From positions 1 to 41,941 of the IMG/VR virus record IMGVR_UViG_3300010373_000078: DNA of 41,941 nt; one strand, written 5' to 3'. Under the pieces are notes generated by a model. It saw only the letters and a program-made list of their open reading frames with translations, had not been told where the DNA came from and made no database searches. The position numbers and the translations under genes are program-made. Positions 21,961 to 29,631 of this stretch are shown piece by piece (the stretch's first letter is position 1; each line of letters opens with the position of its first letter). This DNA comes from a virus.

Positions 21961-23076
21961 TTACTGCCGTCCACCCGATTGAATTTCACTAAGGATGGAT
22001 GCCAATTGAGATTTTTTGAGATCCTTCGGTTCGGAAACCTTGTGGTTTTGTTTGAGGTATTTTGTTACCTCATCCTTCTTCCAGCCGGCAGCAAATGATC
22101 TGTCCCAAAAATCCTTAATATCGGCTGGCAGAAGATATGGATCCTTGTCGCCGGTCAAAGTCTGTTCCTGGACCTGGGTCTGTACCTGTGGCTGTATTTC
22201 CGGTTCTTTTTGTGGCTGAATATTGATCGTTTCCGGTTCAACTTGGGTCTGTGCTTGTTGTTCCTCTTTATGTTCCGGAACCCGATCAGTCACGCGGCGT
22301 ACTTCGGTAGGCACGGCTTGATGAATCGCGTCATTACCTTCGATATCGTCTCGTTCTTCGTAACGAGAAACAATTTCGGAGAGCTGTTGGAGTTTGCGAC
22401 TCTTTGCAGGAAGGCGCTTTGCCAATTTGCGGATTGCGGATATCGTCCAGCCGCTTTCCCAAAAGGTTGTCCACTTATCGCTATTTGGTTGTTTTGAGCA
22501 GTTACGGCGCCGACCAATTTCCTCGAAATCAAGGTATTCATAATCGATCGTTCCATCCATGAATTCAATTAGCGCGTATGCTCCGATTGCCGTTGGGCGC
22601 TTGCGCTCACCGTTGCCTGGCTGGTGATACAGAATTTTGCGGGGTGCAAGGTGGCGCTGAAAAGTATCGCTCTGATAGACAACTTCTGCCGTAAAGAGTT
22701 TAACGTCGCCGGTCTCATATGCTTTTTGGACGTAATACTTATAGGATGGTTGAAACTGCGCCTGGGTGCCGTACTTGATAAGCCAGCCCATTCCAAGCGA
22801 TGGATGTAGTGGGCAATCCGCCTCGGCGGCTTCAAATGCTGCAAGTAGGACACTGTTGGGATCGCAATCCGCCAGACTGCTTCCCGGTTTGCTGTTGGCA
22901 ACCGATTTCTGGATAGCGGTCGTCAAACCAATCACAAATCGATTGGCCGCTTCCTCTTTAACCTCGCCTTCGCGCCGGGGGATACGATCCAAAAACTTTT
23001 CCTTCTGTCCGCCGATAAACTCGATCATGGTCTTGACTGGTTTGACGATAGATTGTTGCTGTGCGGGAGCGGTCAT
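21961..23076 (-). CDS. recT: RecT-family single-strand annealing protein (371 aa)
   Basis: Residues 45-220 carry the RecT core: ANRFVIGLTTAIQKSVAN, LAAFEAAEADCPLHPSLGMG, IKYGTQAQFQPSYKYYVQKA and AYALIEFMDGTIDYEY. The protein anneals complementary strands and invades duplexes with a partner exonuclease. Residues 270-330 are a Gln/Glu/Pro-rich linker with repeated Q-T-Q-V units, and a C-terminal SAP-like tail (AGWKKDEVTKYLKQN) follows. The linker is longer than in standard RecT. Confidence 0.9.
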   Translation of the reverse strand: MTAPAQQQSIVKPVKTMIEFIGGQKEKFLDRIPRREGEVKEEAANRFVIGLTTAIQKSVANSKPGSSLADCDPNSVLLAAFEAAEADCPLHPSLGMGWLIKYGTQAQFQPSYKYYVQKAYETGDVKLFTAEVVYQSDTFQRHLAPRKILYHQPGNGERKRPTAIGAYALIEFMDGTIDYEYLDFEEIGRRRNCSKQPNSDKWTTFWESGWTISAIRKLAKRLPAKSRKLQQLSEIVSRYEERDDIEGNDAIHQAVPTEVRRVTDRVPEHKEEQQAQTQVEPETINIQPQKEPEIQPQVQTQVQEQTLTGDKDPYLLPADIKDFWDRSFAAGWKKDEVTKYLKQNHKVSEPKDLKKSQLASILSEIQSGGRQ

Positions 23077-23456
23077 ATTTTCCTCTTTCTTAATTGTCTT
23101 TCTATAATCCTCGCTAAATGTGATGACAATGATCTGGACGCCTTCTTCGCATCTCTGATCAACAAGAGTCTTATACTTTCCGGAATATAAACAGATATTC
23201 CTTCACGTATCCTCGATGGTATTGGTTCGGAATGGCGTTTAATGTAGGAGCGAATAGTCTGAGAGTCTTTAAACCATTCTCCATGTACGTTCAGTGCCTT
23301 AAATTTACGATGAAATCTAGCTTCATCATCTCTAGAACCGGGTACAACACCAAGGAGCTTAGTTTGAAGATTTTCGGCTCGTGCCACGGGATTTGTTGAG
23401 AACCCGATTTTAATTAGGTTTCCGCGCTCCGAAAAATAGACCCACGATTTCTTCAT
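23073..23456 (-). CDS. GIY-YIG (MUG113/T5orf172-type) nuclease fused to ribbon-helix-helix domain (127 aa)
   Basis: Residues 5-63 read WVYFSERGNLIKIGFSTNP, R26, LGVVPGSRDDEARFHRKFKA and HGEWF: the MUG113 subtype of GIY-YIG with likely catalytic residues R26 and E60. Residues 87-124 read ISVYIPESIRLLLIRDAKKA, then SRSLSSHLARIIERQL, a ribbon-helix-helix DNA-binding fold. The combination suggests a site-directed nuclease or an autoregulated protein. It overlaps the upstream RHH gene's stop (ATGA). Confidence 0.8.
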   Translation of the reverse strand: MKKSWVYFSERGNLIKIGFSTNPVARAENLQTKLLGVVPGSRDDEARFHRKFKALNVHGEWFKDSQTIRSYIKRHSEPIPSRIREGISVYIPESIRLLLIRDAKKASRSLSSHLARIIERQLRKRKI

Positions 23457-23614
23457 TTTTTCGACAATCCAACCCTAATTAATCGCTCAGCCACCTTGGA
23501 ATTCGACCGCTCCTCTTTCCTGGCTATGGATTCGATTGCTTCCAGCAATTCCACGGGAATGTAGATAGAAAAGGTTACAAATCTCGAACCCTTCTTCGCT
23601 TTTTCTTCTGCCAT
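23453..23614 (-). CDS. Ribbon-helix-helix (CopG/Arc-type) protein (53 aa)
   Basis: A short frame with ATG at 23614: basic start, then FVTFSIYIPVELLEAIESIA and RKEERSNSKVAERLIRVGLS. A beta-strand followed by two helices is the RHH fold. Its domain resembles the C-terminus of the next protein. No ribosome site is visible, and the strong promoter upstream would start the mRNA about seven bases before the ATG, so translation may be nearly leaderless. Probably an autorepressor. Confidence 0.8.
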   Translation of the reverse strand: MAEEKAKKGSRFVTFSIYIPVELLEAIESIARKEERSNSKVAERLIRVGLSKK

Positions 23615-23627
23615 GATTGATGGACGA

Positions 23628-23655
23628 AATATACAGGAACGCTTTTTTGTGTCAA
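23628..23655 (-). promoter_or_regulatory. Promoter for the RHH / GIY-YIG / RecT operon
   Basis: TTGACA (23650-23655), 16 bases, TATATT (23628-23633) on the minus strand. The -35 is consensus and the -10 has one mismatch. The predicted start (about 23621) leaves a seven-base leader. It probably drives the whole downstream run of recombination genes. Confidence 0.75.
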
Positions 23656-23690
23656 TAGTAAAAATATATTTTTTCTATAGGCTGTGGAAA

Positions 23691-23816
23691 CTACCAACTA
23701 TTGAAGAAAAACCACCAAGCGGCTAAACCAATTCCGCTTATGCCGACGATAATCAGCGCGACCGCAAGTAGAATTATGGCTAGAATACGCACATAGAGTT
23801 GAGTATGTATTCTCAT
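23691..23816 (-). CDS. Single-TM micropeptide (41 aa)
   Basis: ATG at 23816, TAG at 23691. It begins MRIHTQLYVRILAIILLAVA, continues LIIVGISGIGLAAWWFFF and ends NSW: one long membrane helix with a short basic N-terminus. No clear ribosome site. The hydrophobic, codon-regular sequence is unlikely by chance. It could be a small regulatory or holin-like membrane peptide. Confidence 0.55.
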   Translation of the reverse strand: MRIHTQLYVRILAIILLAVALIIVGISGIGLAAWWFFFNSW

Positions 23817-23867
23817 TGCGTAGGAAGGTACATTAAGGCGAAGGAAAAGGGAATACTAATTATTCGC

Positions 23868-23896
23868 TGGAACGTAGCGGCGTTTTATGTTATAAT
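23868..23896 (+). promoter_or_regulatory. Extended -10 promoter for the plus-strand secreted protein
   Basis: TGTTATAAT (TATAAT at 23891-23896 with TG two bases upstream) is an extended -10. The -35 position (23868-23873, TGGAAC) is weak. The start would be near 23903, leaving a 25-base leader with a full AGGAG site. A TAAGGCGAAGG motif lies just upstream (23834-23844). Confidence 0.6.
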
Positions 23897-23927
23897 GGTA
23901 CCGTAACTTGTAAATAAAGGAGTAACT

Positions 23928-24299
23928 ATGCGCTACGTTTCGTTGTTAGCTGTGCTCTTGATGTTGGGACCAATCGCTTCGGCAAAACCACACTGGTATT
24001 CCAGTAAAAGATTTTGGATTGCCCTTGGTATTCAGACTGCGGCAATGTCGGCAGATTACGCGGAATCACAGCATGCATTTCACCATGGCGCTATTGAGGC
24101 TGATCCGCTATTTGGTGAACGGCAGCCGAGCTTTGGAAGGATGTTTTCTATCGGATTGCCAATTGAAGTTGGCTATGCTTATGCGGATTACAAATTATCC
24201 GTTTCTAAACATAAGCTACTGCGTATTATTTCGCCGGCGCCAACTCTCTATCAGGTCGAAGAACATTCTTATTTGGCGGCAAAGGCAGCCAGTTATTGA
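23928..24299 (+). CDS. Secreted small protein on the opposite strand (123 aa)
   Basis: Has its own promoter and a perfect AGGAG ribosome site. A signal peptide (MRYVSLLAVLLMLGPIASA) precedes a mature part with KPHWYSSKRFWIALGIQTAA, then MSADYAESQHAF and EADPLFGERQPS. The layout (aromatic SxK stretch, A-A-x-S-A-D helix, E-x-x-P-x-x-G) is also seen in the 135-aa protein at 40674-41081, so the two seem related. Opposite orientation with own promoter suggests a moron expressed independently, perhaps from a prophage. Its 3' end overlaps the convergent gene by seven bases. Function unknown. Confidence 0.8.
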   Translation: MRYVSLLAVLLMLGPIASAKPHWYSSKRFWIALGIQTAAMSADYAESQHAFHHGAIEADPLFGERQPSFGRMFSIGLPIEVGYAYADYKLSVSKHKLLRIISPAPTLYQVEEHSYLAAKAASY

Positions 24300-24559
24300 T
24301 TCTGATATTTCTCAACGAAATCTCCGACCTGTGATAGGGCAATCGCTTTTGCTACCATAGCATCGATTGAATTTTGAAGTTCCTTCTCTGCATCCGCCTG
24401 CACAAAATTCAAGCTACTATAGCTAATCGACTTCTCCGCTTTATGACCATTACACTCCGCCGTGATCTTCTGACTGTATTTTGTTATTGCCACTATCGTC
24501 AGCGTCACCCTGTAATCGTCTTTCGTGACAATCTTCTCTATTTTTTTAGTTTGATCCAT
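24293..24559 (-). CDS. Hypothetical protein (88 aa)
   Basis: Start at ATG 24559 (MDQTKKIEKIV), just inside the end of the hub gene; ATG 24574 is an alternative. It is a small beta-then-alpha protein (YRVTLTIVAITKYSQKITAE) with a helical C-terminus. Last gene of the late run. Function unknown. Confidence 0.65.
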   Translation of the reverse strand: MDQTKKIEKIVTKDDYRVTLTIVAITKYSQKITAECNGHKAEKSISYSSLNFVQADAEKELQNSIDAMVAKAIALSQVGDFVEKYQNQ

Positions 24560-27500
24560 ATATCCAAACCTCATAAATATCCCATAAAGGAGGTGTATTG
24601 ACAGAAAATTTTACTTGAACCAAGTTAAGTGGTTGGTTGGGACTCAGAGATATGGTATCGGTCTGTAATGGACGTGAGCCTCCAACAAAACTGTAAATTG
24701 TGGTCCATGTATTGCCACCATCGAGACTATATGAAACAGTTCCATCACCACTGTTTGGTCTAACCTGAGAAAGTAGATTTAGCGTTAACGCATTCCACTT
24801 CTGCGTGAGAGGAGGAAAGCCGGCGTGAATCCAATTTCTAGGTCCACCAACTGCAATTGTTGCGAATGTAGAAAAATTACCGTCAGCCCATGCGATTAAT
24901 GTGCCAGACGGTCCCATGGGTTGCCAGGCCGTGCTTATTCCATCATCTTGCAGTAGAGTTGGGGAAATTAATATATTGTTTCCACTTTGCGCGCCTGTTC
25001 CGCCATCGGAATTTCCTACAGTTCCCTGCGATGATCCGGCCGTCGCTGTTCTGATACTACCGACAAAAAATCTCCATTGTCCGTCAATGGCATTTTCTTT
25101 GATCGTATCGTGCTGATAAATTACAGTGCCTCCCTGAGGAACTGTAATTCCAAGTGGTGGAGGATCATCGAAAAACACATAGATCAAAGTATCGTAAGGT
25201 AATCCTGTTATCGATGCGCCGGAAAAGTTAAGATCAGCATAACCGCCAAGTCGCATTGTAAATGGCGCAATTACAATTGTTGCGCTCGATCCACCATCCA
25301 CACTCGTGAGGGGATTGCTTAGTGGAATGTAACCGGTCCATGCCGGCGATGCTGTATTAAGAGCTCCGCTTTCAAGATCTACCGCACCTGGTCCACTACC
25401 GGCAAGAAAGACCGGGAAAATATTGACACTTCCCAGTTGTTGCGTCTGATTTCCAAAAGAATTGAACGAGAGCGCTTGTAGAAATATCGTGCTTCCGACA
25501 AGAGATGGATCGTATTGATATGCGATCGATGCTTCATCTAATCTGAGAAACGTATCGTTTGTAGAATGGCTGCTAGCCGACGTTCCCATTAAACCGCGAT
25601 AAAGTGTTGTCAAATTATAATCGGGTCCGGTTGGTGGCGTTCCTGCTCCAGTAAGGGTAGCTGTTTCATACGAAAGAAATTCATAATTTCCGTTCGTTAT
25701 TATTACAGATAACGTTACAGGGAAACTCTGGCTTGCTGCCGCGCTAGATACACTTTCTAATGTCGAAAGTGGTGTATTCATGGATACAGAAAGTGTGTTA
25801 GTAGTATCGGGATTTGAGCCACCATAGGATGCTAGGTTAGCCGTTAATAGTCCATGCCTTGCAGGTGTGCTTACTTGACCATTTGGGCTTTGTTGTGTAA
25901 TTAAAGGATTATAAGATGTTGTCGACCAGGCGGCCGCCTGTGGATTTGTAACCGGTGTACTTGAAATTGTTCCTGAATAGTTGGCTGTAAACCCGGCGCT
26001 ACTTGCTGAAGCCACAGTCACAGATGTCTGATCAAGGATCGTATTGGTATCAAAAAATGTAACAACATCTCCGATCACAACTGCATTAGAACCAGTATTC
26101 GTTCCTGTTACAGTAAGGGTTCCGCCGCCGGCAACAACGTTCGTAATTAATACACAAGAATGAACACCGAGTGCCATATAAATTGTGCAACCACCCCAAT
26201 TCGGTGTATTGCCACTTACAAAAAGATAAAGAATATTGCCAGCATAAAGATTGGCGCGCGAAGGAACTTCGACAATGATAAGATTTGTGTCGCCCGCTGA
26301 TAATTGTCCAATACCGACCGGCATAGATGGAATAATCGGCTGTTTCGGATAAAGACTTGGATTCCCGGTTGCCCAAGGAAAATCTTCGGCAGTAATCGTT
26401 ATTCCCTTTTCAGGATCATCAACCATCTTAATAATGCGAGCCGCAGTGTTAGATAGCCCGAGAATTGAATCATTTATTTCGATGATATCCATTGGATCAA
26501 GCCAGATAAAAGTGCTCGGAACTCGGAAGATATAAGTGTTGCGAATATAAACATTACGCTGAACCCTCATGTTCGCGGCGAACTGAGCTGCTGGTAATGT
26601 GCAAATAAAATCATAAGATTTCGGAGGTTCTAATCTTAAGCCAAATTGCTCAATTGCCGCGTCGTCAGATTCCACACATACGTCGCTGTTGTAATTATTA
26701 GTACGAACATTCCATTCAACTTCGACACGGTTATAAGCATCTTGCCATGCGGAACGACTAACCTTGATCGGCGCTTCGGTCTTATCCATTACATAGTCGG
26801 AATCTCCGAATGAATACACAGGTTGAGTCGGGGGTGTATATTGAACACCATTGGCAATTGCTGTCGTCGTTCCAAAAGGCATACATTTCATTACGCCTTC
26901 AGACCAAAACACACCAACTTGCCCGGCTTCACAAATTTCTCCTATGACTGAGGCGACCGATCTCTGACTCTCAAGGAAAAGGCTTATAAAGAAATTGTTT
27001 GCCACCCAAAAATCGTGCGCAATTCCTTGTAGGCTATTATCAATAAATGCTCCTTCAAACCCGATACCAAAGTAAGGATTTGTCAGTAATTGTTGGATGC
27101 AATCTGATGGAGAAGCATCTACGATACCATTTCCAAATTGATAAGGTCCGGCAATTTCAAAACTGAAATTTGGAACTTCTGGAGTATATCCAAGATAGAG
27201 TCCATTACTTGCTACATATGAAAGTTGTGTATATCCGATAGCTTCGCCAGGGAAATTTGAGCTTAAATATGACCAGGGCGCCTGCCCTTGAGCGCCCTCA
27301 AAAAATGTGAGGTTTAGAGTGTTTGGAGCATTGTTATCAATATTTGGATTCTTATAACCATATTGAATTGTTACTCCCTGTCCGGCGTCGCCAGGATTGA
27401 ATAGATACTTTCCGCTATTTGGATTGTATTCTCCAATTGAAGGACTACCACTGGTCGGCGTTAACGGCACTCCAGATGGATAATACGATACACCGAAATC

Positions 27501-28178
27501 AGCATAATAATAAGGTTGATTATCTACCGTTATTTGATATGGCGGCAAGAATGGAACAATCGAAACCTCTTCGTTTATATTATTATATCTATAATAAGAA
27601 TATGTGATTGTTATCTCTGACCCTGTATCTGCTGAGTTGAATGTATACGTTCCCGTAGTAGGGTCAATATGGTATTGTCCGGGTCCTGGAGATGTTGAGA
27701 CACGACTAAATGGGACTCGCTGCGTTCCGGAATACGTAATGGATCCAGGCGAGCCATAATCATTAACGGTGACACTATATGGCGAAGATTTCCCAGTTCC
27801 CTGGTCTTGCGCGAAAAGAGCTGCTTGGGATACCGTATAATTGTAAGAAGGTCCGGTAACTGTATATGTTTCCGATACATTTTGAACGACGAACTTACCC
27901 GTACTATCCCAAACACTTAGAAGATTTATACATTGACCGTAGCAAAGAATGGCAATAATCGACGCAGAATATACGTATTGCGTTCCAGACTTTCCTAGGC
28001 CGGACCCACCTGGTTGACTTGCCTTCTTTGATGAAAAGGCGCCGTACCATACGAGCGTGGAAGCTATTCGGCGCTGACCAATAAGGATAGGAATGGCTTT
28101 ACCAAGGATTGCTTGGTTTGTGAAAATGTGGTTGTATCGCGTTGAAACATATTGCTGTCTTTGTGTTAACAATCCCAT
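24546..28178 (-). CDS. Tail-tip hub / host-specificity protein (1210 aa)
   Basis: The largest protein here. It has the phage tail-tip J/megatron layout: N-terminal IGQRRIASTLVWYGAF, a central ARIIKMVDDPEKGITITAED region, LDPMDIIEINDSIL, and a C-terminal beta-rich receptor part with DGTVSYSLDGGNTWTTIY. Two copies of a beta-domain are inserted at about 98-196 and 206-276 (GQYHIDPTTGTYTFNSADTG; GEYNPNSGKYLFNPGDAGQG). The same domain occurs in the tail tube protein. Counterpart of RcGTA gene 15. Probably forms the baseplate hub and contacts the host. Confidence 0.88.
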   Translation of the reverse strand: MGLLTQRQQYVSTRYNHIFTNQAILGKAIPILIGQRRIASTLVWYGAFSSKKASQPGGSGLGKSGTQYVYSASIIAILCYGQCINLLSVWDSTGKFVVQNVSETYTVTGPSYNYTVSQAALFAQDQGTGKSSPYSVTVNDYGSPGSITYSGTQRVPFSRVSTSPGPGQYHIDPTTGTYTFNSADTGSEITITYSYYRYNNINEEVSIVPFLPPYQITVDNQPYYYADFGVSYYPSGVPLTPTSGSPSIGEYNPNSGKYLFNPGDAGQGVTIQYGYKNPNIDNNAPNTLNLTFFEGAQGQAPWSYLSSNFPGEAIGYTQLSYVASNGLYLGYTPEVPNFSFEIAGPYQFGNGIVDASPSDCIQQLLTNPYFGIGFEGAFIDNSLQGIAHDFWVANNFFISLFLESQRSVASVIGEICEAGQVGVFWSEGVMKCMPFGTTTAIANGVQYTPPTQPVYSFGDSDYVMDKTEAPIKVSRSAWQDAYNRVEVEWNVRTNNYNSDVCVESDDAAIEQFGLRLEPPKSYDFICTLPAAQFAANMRVQRNVYIRNTYIFRVPSTFIWLDPMDIIEINDSILGLSNTAARIIKMVDDPEKGITITAEDFPWATGNPSLYPKQPIIPSMPVGIGQLSAGDTNLIIVEVPSRANLYAGNILYLFVSGNTPNWGGCTIYMALGVHSCVLITNVVAGGGTLTVTGTNTGSNAVVIGDVVTFFDTNTILDQTSVTVASASSAGFTANYSGTISSTPVTNPQAAAWSTTSYNPLITQQSPNGQVSTPARHGLLTANLASYGGSNPDTTNTLSVSMNTPLSTLESVSSAAASQSFPVTLSVIITNGNYEFLSYETATLTGAGTPPTGPDYNLTTLYRGLMGTSASSHSTNDTFLRLDEASIAYQYDPSLVGSTIFLQALSFNSFGNQTQQLGSVNIFPVFLAGSGPGAVDLESGALNTASPAWTGYIPLSNPLTSVDGGSSATIVIAPFTMRLGGYADLNFSGASITGLPYDTLIYVFFDDPPPLGITVPQGGTVIYQHDTIKENAIDGQWRFFVGSIRTATAGSSQGTVGNSDGGTGAQSGNNILISPTLLQDDGISTAWQPMGPSGTLIAWADGNFSTFATIAVGGPRNWIHAGFPPLTQKWNALTLNLLSQVRPNSGDGTVSYSLDGGNTWTTIYSFVGGSRPLQTDTISLSPNQPLNLVQVKFSVNTPPLWDIYEVWIYGSN

Positions 28179-28179
28179 T

Positions 28180-28647
28180 TTAAATCCACCTGCGCAATCT
28201 AAAAAACCTGCGTTTTCTTCCCTTTAAAAATCCTTCATTGGTACCATGCGATCCGGTAACGCCGATTCCTTTTACGGTATGAATAACAAAATTCGGCCAG
28301 TCTACAACGATTGCTCCGTGCGTATAACTCCAAGCTACTTTATAGAGAACGAAATCTGCGGCTTTAACATCTTCCTCTTTGATCTCATCTGTAAATCTCA
28401 ACATCATTTCCAGATATTGTTTATCTTCGTACCCTTTGCGCAACCATTGCTGTGGATCCCAATATGGAAGCTTAAAATCTTCCACATAACCAGCTTCCAC
28501 CGACACTCCCTTCGGCAGACCGGCGCAATCACAACCAATTCCTTTTTTGTCTTCATGATCGTGATAGGGTGTTCCAATCCACGTTTTAGAAATTTCAACC
28601 AATGCGTTACGTTCAATTATTATACGATCTTCTTTGTTTATATTCAT
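28180..28647 (-). CDS. NlpC/P60 cell-wall peptidase of the tail tip (155 aa)
   Basis: Reads ALVEISKTWIGTPYHDHEDK, then GIGCDCAGLPKGVSVEAG with the catalytic Cys (C41). YTHGAIVVDWPNFVIHT follows with the catalytic His (H110) and a further His (H123). Tail-associated NlpC/P60 enzymes cut peptidoglycan during DNA injection. Counterpart of RcGTA gene 14. It lies between DUF2163 and the hub, the family's usual place. Confidence 0.9.
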   Translation of the reverse strand: MNINKEDRIIIERNALVEISKTWIGTPYHDHEDKKGIGCDCAGLPKGVSVEAGYVEDFKLPYWDPQQWLRKGYEDKQYLEMMLRFTDEIKEEDVKAADFVLYKVAWSYTHGAIVVDWPNFVIHTVKGIGVTGSHGTNEGFLKGRKRRFFRLRRWI

Positions 28648-29624
28648 TATAATGCTACCGTTGGATCGGGTACGAGTGGTTGACCACCGAAGTTTGTTTG
28701 ATTATTAAAACCGTTAGTACACATATAAAGTGTCTTATTGCAGCCAGCATACATCGTAAAAGTATCTCCCGTCGCCACAGGAAATGGCATTGGAGCATTA
28801 AGTAAAATTTGAGTGTTGTTATTCAGGTTTTTAATGTAACCAAAAAGACCCTTATTCTGCCCACTTGTAAAGACAACATAGCCCTGAGTGAAGGTGATAA
28901 TTCCATTCCACCACGGTGCTGTGTCGGCACCGTTCGCAAGATTTATTTGAAGTGACGAGCTCCCTGACGCTACAGAATTAAATAATTGATAAGCAGCCCG
29001 ATTTAACGTACAACCAGGACTAAATAATTGAAACCTGCAACTCGTTTGAATTAAGTTTGGAGGTGTAACCAGGTTCAGTTGGTATAACATATCTGCTACT
29101 TCAAATTCCGCATGATCACGTGCTAAATCGCCAATTTTAGTAACGGTCCCCAAAAAAGATGTGATAACGCCGCGATTCATTCCGATTGTATAATCCTCGC
29201 CAATTCCCCAGTAAAACGTGTAGACAGCTACCGTGGCCGCATCGAAGAGGCCAGAGGCGATAGTTTTCATAAGTGGAAATTCGGTTCCAGGATAAAATAC
29301 AGTCGGCATCGCATTGGGATCGACACTGACTGTAAGAGACATCGTATTTGCTTTAGGAGTATAGGAAGATTCATATTGAATCGCGCCCCTTTGCCATATT
29401 CCATATTTTGATGGGTAATATATTCCTGAAGCTGTCGAAAACCCAAACGGGAATCCACCAAACGGACCAGAACCAAATCCAATGCCGGTCGTACTAACCG
29501 GGATCTGAGCAGTTGTCGCCGGTATAACCTCACCGTTGGCTAATACGATAGCAAAGCAATCTGCTTTATTAACTGCCGTCGCGTTTTGTAACCATGTAAT
29601 TAAAGAAGCTGGAAGATTCTTCAT
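28647..29624 (-). CDS. DUF2163 / phage BR0599-type tail-tip protein (325 aa)
   Basis: The C-terminus reads YAGCNKTLYMCTNGFNNQTN then FGGQPLVPDPTVAL, the signature of DUF2163/BR0599 proteins ('G-C-x-K-T...C...F-x-N...F-x-G-x-P-x-x-P'). FSPGCTLNRAAYQ lies in the middle. RcGTA gene 13 belongs to the same family and forms part of the hub. Conserved cysteines may bind a cofactor or form disulfides. Confidence 0.85.
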   Translation of the reverse strand: MKNLPASLITWLQNATAVNKADCFAIVLANGEVIPATTAQIPVSTTGIGFGSGPFGGFPFGFSTASGIYYPSKYGIWQRGAIQYESSYTPKANTMSLTVSVDPNAMPTVFYPGTEFPLMKTIASGLFDAATVAVYTFYWGIGEDYTIGMNRGVITSFLGTVTKIGDLARDHAEFEVADMLYQLNLVTPPNLIQTSCRFQLFSPGCTLNRAAYQLFNSVASGSSSLQINLANGADTAPWWNGIITFTQGYVVFTSGQNKGLFGYIKNLNNNTQILLNAPMPFPVATGDTFTMYAGCNKTLYMCTNGFNNQTNFGGQPLVPDPTVAL

Positions 29625-29631
29625 TTAAATC

